The notes under the pieces are model-generated. The model was not told the DNA's origin and did not search any database. It saw only the letters and a program-made list of their open reading frames with translations. A DNA stretch of 64,000 nt from Allium sativum (taxonomy: Eukaryota; Streptophyta; Magnoliopsida; Asparagales; Amaryllidaceae), in NCBI GenBank assembly GCA_030737875.1, contig CM060915.1, positions 574,910,577 to 574,974,576 on the forward strand. Reading direction: 5' to 3'. Position 1 is the first letter of the stretch, and every line of letters starts with the position of its first letter. Of the stretch, positions 59,285 through 64,000 are shown in pieces. Position numbers and translations under genes: made by a program.

Positions 59285-59790
59285 TTACCAGCGTTGACGA
59301 CCGAGAAGCAAGAAGAGCGAGCAAGAGTTCACGGTGACTGAGCTCCATTGGGTGAAGTTGTGGCACTGGTCTGAGCTGTGCGTTGTCCGATGGCAGCTCT
59401 GGCGATTTGGTTGACTGACTATGGGAAGGAGGAGATGGCAGCGCGATTGCTGAAAGGTGAAGCGGAGCAATCGGTTGAAGGAGCGGCTTCCGATGAGGAG
59501 GGAGGTCGGCTATTGGTTCAGGTGGCGACGGTGGAAGAAAGCGAACGGGTAGTGCAGCAGAGGGATGACGGCGATGGCCATTTCAGTGGCCATTCATTTC
59601 GAAATTTTTGGAGGATTTAATTTTGGGGAAAAAATGCTGAAATCTCATGGGAACAAACGTGCCTTCTCCTAGACTCGCTGCTCTCGCCCTCGAGTTCGTC
59701 TCCATCACGAATCCGACTACAAATCTGATGCGAGGCATCAGATTGATCGCTTTTCCCCCAATTTCCAATCGCTAGGGCTTCGGCCATTAT
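59285..59790 (-). pseudogene. Captured gene-start-like block, minus strand
   Basis: Much more GC-rich than its surroundings. Minus-strand frames include MPRIRFVVGFVMETNSRARA, then ASLGEGTFVPMRFQHFF; there is a C/T-rich leader-like run (CCGACCTCCCTCCTC), and the block ends ..GTCGTCAACGCTG|GTAATTC (59291), a good splice donor. It looks like a captured 5' exon (perhaps 5' UTR plus start) of a cellular gene. The GEGTFV words come from a shared 18-base stretch with the kinase exon. Gene identity is unknown. Confidence 0.45.
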
Positions 59791-59949
59791 TGTTGCCTTT
59801 TATTTTGAACGAGATAAATGAAAATGACGGCTCGTTTCGCCTTTCTTACATTAACACGGCTAGGGTTATTTTCCTGCCAATTGACAGCTTTGGCCCTAGG
59901 GTTTTATTGGGCTTTATAACCCTTAAGCCATTTTATAATACTTAAATCA

Positions 59950-60830
59950 ATATTTACAACACTTGGACGAATTTTAATGTCGCACACACACACAATATAT
60001 AAATTAGCATGTATATTTGTTCACAATTTAAAAAATGTACAATTTTTATATATTCAATATGTACATAAATAAATGATTTATTTATTCATTTATCCACCCT
60101 AAATATATATATATATACATACATATATATATATAATTGAGATCAATTTTTTTTTTTGAAAATTGAGATCAATATTATAAATTAACTATTAAATATAATC
60201 TTAGTTATTAATCTCTTCTTCTTAATTATTAATCTCTACTTCTTAATTATTAATAGCAATCATTGATTATTCATGATTAGCATTAATTATTATATTTTAA
60301 TTATTAGTATTGAACAGTGAATTATTATTTTATAATTTTTAATTAGTATTTGATTAATTATTATTTATTGAAAATTATTATCAATCATTAATTACTAGTA
60401 TTTAACAGTGAATTATTTGTAAATTATTAATTAATTAATTAATATTTATTTGTTTACTTATTATCGATTATTAATTATTACTTACTAATTAGTTATTAAT
60501 TAAATGTTAATTATTAATTAGGATTATTTCATATTTTAAATTAATTATTAATTAGGATTATTTCATATTAACAATAGTTATTATTTAACTTTTACTTATT
60601 TCTACTTAGTTATAATCGAGTAATAACTATTAAAAGCTTACAATGTACATGTCACCTAAATATTAATTAATAAGCAGTTAACATTAACTATTAAACATTA
60701 ATTACCACTTATTAACTATTAATTATTTAATAAATATTATTGATTCCTAAGTTTATTATTAATTATTAATTATTATTAAATATTAATATAATTAGTTATT
60801 AAATATAGATATTATAAACATGAAGTTTGT
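59950..60830. repeat. AT-rich TTAATTATTAAT-type simple sequence in CACTA-2
   Basis: Nearly pure A/T with TATTAATTATTA words and no frames. It may be slippage-derived filler. Confidence 0.7.
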
Positions 60831-60910
60831 AATGGGCATCTATTACAACTAACAAAACAAAAAGTTGTTAAAAATACGTTTATTACAACTTTAGGGAATA
60901 CCACCATTGT

Positions 60911-61070
60911 AAAAAACCATTTATTACAACGGTGCTTTTACCACCGTTGTAAAAAACCATTTATTACAACGGTGTCTTTACCACCGTTGTAAAAAATCAT
61001 TTATTACAACGATGCTTTTACCACCGTTGTAAAAAACCATTTATTACAACGGTACTTTTACCACCGTTGT
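60911..61070. repeat. CACTA-2 right subterminal 40-bp tandem array, four units
   Basis: The unit AAAAAACCATTTATTACAAC and GGTGCTTTTACCACCGTTGT repeats at exactly 40-bp steps (60911, 60951, 60991, 61031). Each holds ACAACGGTG-N7-CACCGTTGT, a 9-bp stem with 7-base loop. The TIR (61080-61107) follows. Confidence 0.92.
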
Positions 61071-61107
61071 AAAATTAAAGTTGTAATAGGGTCATTTTGT
61101 TGTAGTG

Positions 61108-61110
61108 GAC
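61108..61110. repeat. CACTA-2 target-site duplication, right (GAC)
   Basis: Matches 56726-56728. It is followed by ATGCTTGAG, the continuation of gag. Confidence 0.85.
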
Positions 61111-62773
61111 ATGCTTGAGAGCACAAGGGAGGCTATGAAAGTCCACGAGCGTACTAATCTCATGATGCAGGAAAATATGAGGCTCATGAGTCGGGAGATT
61201 AATGAACTCCGTCGACAGAGAACTCCATCACCGGTTCGTCACACACCAGTGGATCAATCTTCATCTTCCGAGGAAGAGCGGCCCCGTGAACGAAGGCCGC
61301 TCGAACGACCTCAGAATGTGGAGCAGCTGACATTTGGATCTTTGGGATCTCGTGAGGATATTGCACGAGCGCTAGGAAACAATGACCCCACCAGGGGGCA
61401 AAGACTCCAGTCCCCTCCTCCCGAGACCGACCGGGAGCGCAGGGAACGGAATCGAGCAGAAGCAGCTCGAAGAAGAAGGGCATCTCCTGAACGAGAGCCC
61501 AGAAGGAACCCGGATACTAGGGCCAGGGAACCTGAGCGGCCCCTAACTAATGCTGATGTACAGGCAATGGTTCGCCAGATCATGTCCGAGAGCCGGAACT
61601 ATACAAATGAAGATTATGGCATTGAGCGAAGCCATACTGCTTTCACCGACGATATCCTCGATTTCCAATTTCCCCAACGCTTTAACTTGCCACAGATGGA
61701 CAAGTACAACGGAAGGACAGATCCGGGACAGCATTTGATGCGATACTCGTGGCTCATGAATGCTGCTGCTACCCCTGATGAAGTGAAGTGCAAAGCATTC
61801 CCAATCTACGTAGAAGACGTGGCACTGTTCTGGTTTACCCGACTTCCTCCTCGTTCGATTTCGAATTACAAGGAACTAAGCGAGCGTTTTATGAACCAGT
61901 TCTGACTCCATGCCCGAAAGTCCAAAAGTGTTATTGAATTATCGAGAATCAAGCAGGCACCAGGAGAGTCTTTGAGGGCATATCTTGACCGTTTTAACCA
62001 AGCTGTGACTGAGGTCAGTGACCCGCATGAGCCCACTATTCTGATGGCATTGAAGGAAGGAGTCGATCCTGAATCTGAGTTCGGAGATTACCTTTCTGGG
62101 AAAACACCCCCCACAAGAGAGATATTCTACGAAAAAGCCGATATTTATCTAAGGCGAGAGGAGGCCAGGGCAAACCGAAAGAGAAAGTTGAGATGGCTTC
62201 AAAAGAAAATGTGCAGAGTAATATCACCGTGAAGCAGTCTGGGGAAAGTTCTGGCAAGGTAGAAGTAAATGTGGGAAACAAGGGTGGAAACAACAATGCT
62301 GGAAGCGGGGGTAACAACAACAATAACCGTAACCCGAACGGTAACAGAAGAAACTGAAATAGGGGAGGTGATCCTAACAAAAGACCCCGATTCCAGACCT
62401 ATGAGAATTATACACCATTGAATGACACCCTGGAAAATATTTACCTGGATACGTACAATGTGTTATAGTACAAAAGACCGCCACCTCGTGATTCGACCGA
62501 GAAAGAAATGGCAACAGGGAAATTTTGTTTGTTTCATGGAACTCATGGGCATTCAACCAATGAATGTCGGCATTTGAGGGATTTGATTGAAAAGCTGTTG
62601 CGTGAAGGGAAGTTGGATGAATACAAGGTTGCCCAAAGGGACAGGGGCAAGGAGAGCAGGCTCCAAAACAGATTCTACCTGCTCCCAAGCCTACAGCGCA
62701 GCAGAAAGGTAAAGGAATTGTTATCAACTCCATAGTAGGCGGACCTCACCCGGCAATCCGAAGTTTCAGATCA

Positions 62774-63418
62774 ATGGATCAATATGTAAATGCTGCCAAG
62801 CACCTAGATGTGAATGAAGCTGATGATTTGGAAGATATCACCCCCATAAAACAACAGAAGACCATGTTTGACGACGTGGTATTCCGCAGCCGAGATAATA
62901 CTGGGATCCAATCACCCACTGATGATCCGTTGGTTATTACTACCACCATTGGGCCGGCCTTGGTTCATAAGGTATTAGTAGACAACGAAAGTTCCGTTAA
63001 TATTTTGTTTAAAAAGTCATTTGATCAGATGAAGCTTGAATCCGAAGATTTGAAGCCATGTGAAGGATGGATCAGAGGCTTCAACGGGGCGTCGACAGCT
63101 CCCATGGGATACATAGAGTTGCCCGTGACCCTGGGGCAAGGAGAACGTAGAAGAGTGCGGATGCTTCAGTTCGTAGTATTGGACGTAGATTCGCCTTATA
63201 ATGCATTTTTGGGGAGGCCTGCTCTTGCTGAATTTAGAGTTTGTATCGCCCCTTGGTGTTTGTTACTTAAGTTCCCAACCGAAGCCGGAACTGAAGTAAT
63301 GAGGGGGGATCAAGTTTCCGGATGGGCCTGCTATGTGGCCGAATTAAAGATGTTGATGAAAGGACTTAACGTTGAGAGTAAAGATGCCTCGTCTCCCTCA
63401 AAGGGGGGCTCGACATAG
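62774..63418 (+). pseudogene. Tat protease region, with altered active site
   Basis: The frame can be traced back to about 62660 (APKPTAQQKGKGIVINSIVG). The aspartic protease motif is VLVDNESSVNILFKKSFDQM at 62972-63031. The family usually has VDNGSS or VDGGSS, so the Gly of the D-x-G triad is Glu here, which should destroy activity. Later family landmarks are GASTAPMGYIELPVTLG, VVLDVDSPYNAFLGRPALAE, LKFPTEAGTEVMRGDQ and ACYVAELK. A TAG at 63416 interrupts, in frame with the RT region that follows. Confidence 0.88.
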
Positions 63419-63421
63419 CAA

Positions 63422-64000
63422 TTAGAGAGATTGACCTCGAAGGAGTTGCCCAAAGGAACGCCTGAAGACCTGGATCCCAGGAAAGACGAGGAACCAGAGG
63501 CTAGGAATGCAACTCCTAATGAAGCGACAGTGGAAATTCCCATTGATGAAGCTGATCCGACAAAAGTTTTGAAGATTGGTTCTCAATTGGATCCACGTCG
63601 AGCTAAAGAACTAACGGACTTCTTGAAGGCAAACTTAGACTTGTTTGCCTGGACCCATGCTGACATGTGTGGGATATCACCATCCATTATAAGTCACAAA
63701 TTGAATGTAAACCCGAAACATCCGCCTGTGAAGCAAAAGAGACGCGTGCTGGGCCCAGAGAGGTCGGCTGCTCTCAAAGAGGAAGTGGAAAAGTTGAAGC
63801 AGAATGGATTTATTCGAGATTCGACATATCCCGACTGGATATCGAATCCCGTCTTGGTAAAAAGCCGAATGGAAAGTGGCGGACTTGTATTGATTTTTCA
63901 GATTTGAACAAAGCCTGCCCTAAAGATAGTTTCCCACTTCCCAGAATTGACCAGCTTGTAGACTCGACAACGGGTCATGAACTTCTCTCTTTCATGGATG
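63422..64000 (+). pseudogene. Tat reverse transcriptase, N-terminal part, runs off window
   Basis: It continues in the protease frame after the TAG. The pre-RT linker is LDPRRAKELTDFLKANLDLF, then AWTHADMCGISPSIISHKLN and ALKEEVEKLKQNGFIRDSTY, the usual Tat RT entry. At about 63860 a one-base loss in an A run shifts the frame. After the shift it reads PNGKWRTCIDFSDLNKACPK and DSFPLPRIDQLVDSTTGHEL, the RT fingers/palm region. The window ends before the YxDD motif. RNase H, integrase and 3' LTR must lie beyond 64000. Confidence 0.9.

Larger units (their letters stand above)
56729..61107. mobile_element. CACTA-2: complete non-autonomous CACTA transposon (4379 bp) in Tat gag
   Basis: The terminal inverted repeats match over 28 bases (CACTACAACAAAATGACCCT and on to ATTACAAC). 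GAC is duplicated on both sides, the 3-bp size usual for CACTA. Subterminal arrays of ACAACGGTG/CACCGTTGT lie at both ends. The interior has no recognisable transposase. It contains an AFC/LAMMER kinase exon and a GC-rich gene-start-like block, both on the minus strand, plus long AT-rich DNA (59950-60830). It must depend on another CACTA's transposase. Confidence 0.93.
56312..62735 (+). pseudogene. Tat gag, split by CACTA-2 and frameshifted
   Basis: Gag forms the retrotransposon particle. It starts MAKGKGKEIQSGRGNGAG at 56312. The basic, low-complexity N-terminus (to 56728) includes RSDP/RTDP units from CGATCCGACC repeats. After CACTA-2 (56729-61107) and its GAC duplication the frame resumes with MLESTREAMKVHERTN, then an Arg/Glu/Ser/Pro-rich segment. 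The gag core follows (61675-62150: FNLPQMDKYNGRTDPGQHLM, AFPIYVEDVALFWFTRLPP, ESLRAYLDRFNQAV) and a CxFHGTHGHSTNEC zinc-binding motif at about 62524-62565, as in Tat. Breaks: TGA at 61903, shift near 62185, TGA at 62355, TAG at 62467, shift near 62650. Without CACTA-2 the first two parts are in one frame. Confidence 0.88.
55228..64000 (+). mobile_element. Tat-lineage retrotransposon, forward, 5' LTR to RT, runs off window
   Basis: 5' LTR 55228-56168, PBS 56169, leader, gag from 56312 interrupted by CACTA-2, zinc-knuckle-like region, protease, and RT start. Gag and protease sequence style is that of the Tat clade. It is inserted in CACTA-1; the preceding five bases are CTAAC. The coding region has stops at 61903, 62355, 62467 and 63416 and frameshifts near 62185, 62650 and 63860, so it is inactive even without CACTA-2. 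Confidence 0.92.

Noticed and set aside
59378..59620. 80-aa plus-strand frame (MRCPMAALAIWL)
   Set aside because: The better signal is on the minus strand (C/T-rich leader and GTAATT donor at 59291); this looks like its shadow.

Overview
This is nuclear DNA from a flowering plant with a large, repeat-filled genome. The evidence is Ty3/gypsy LTR retrotransposons of two lineages (Tekay/Del-type chromovirus and Tat), two CACTA DNA transposons, and captured gene fragments that read as plant kinesin-14, an RBM28/Nop4-type RRM protein and an AFC/LAMMER kinase. I cannot name the species. I find no intact host gene: almost everything is transposon, captured fragment or simple repeat. All identifications are by eye; no database search was run.

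Left part (1-9139): a heap of partial, reverse-strand LTRs. An element ending at 4214 (family D) interrupts an LTR of family A (4215-7227), which appears to sit inside the GC island of another family-A LTR (7228-8343). The 4215-7227 copy carries 22 units of a strict 34-bp tandem repeat.

Middle (9140-34158): a Tekay-like element B with 4.6-kb LTRs and only 2.16 kb of eroded gag-pol, flanked by a perfect 5-bp target duplication (TTGAC). Its 5' LTR was split by element A (10105-23781, reverse strand), which has two 6.3-kb LTRs around a 1.05-kb non-coding centre. Both have PBS and PPT signals but no complete coding capacity, so they must have moved with proteins from other elements.

Right part (35113-64000): a five-level nest. 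A family-A LTR (35113-40981, forward) is broken by a reverse-strand Tat element (3' LTR 40982-41748, with a decayed antisense extra ORF at 43202-46840). That is broken by CACTA-1 (from 47168), which carries RBM28-like exons and kinesin-14 exons on one strand. CACTA-1 is broken by a forward Tat element (5' LTR 55228-56168, then gag, protease and start of RT), whose gag is split by a complete CACTA-2 (56729-61107, perfect TIRs and 3-bp duplication) carrying an AFC-kinase exon.

A recurring theme is that LTRs of families A and D contain a GC-rich, gene-like island downstream of a TATA box, about 0.9-1.2 kb inside the LTR, as if a cellular promoter and leader were acquired or evolved there. The best candidates for something new are the very-long-LTR/short-core element A and the CACTA-1 array of kinesin and RBM28 exons.
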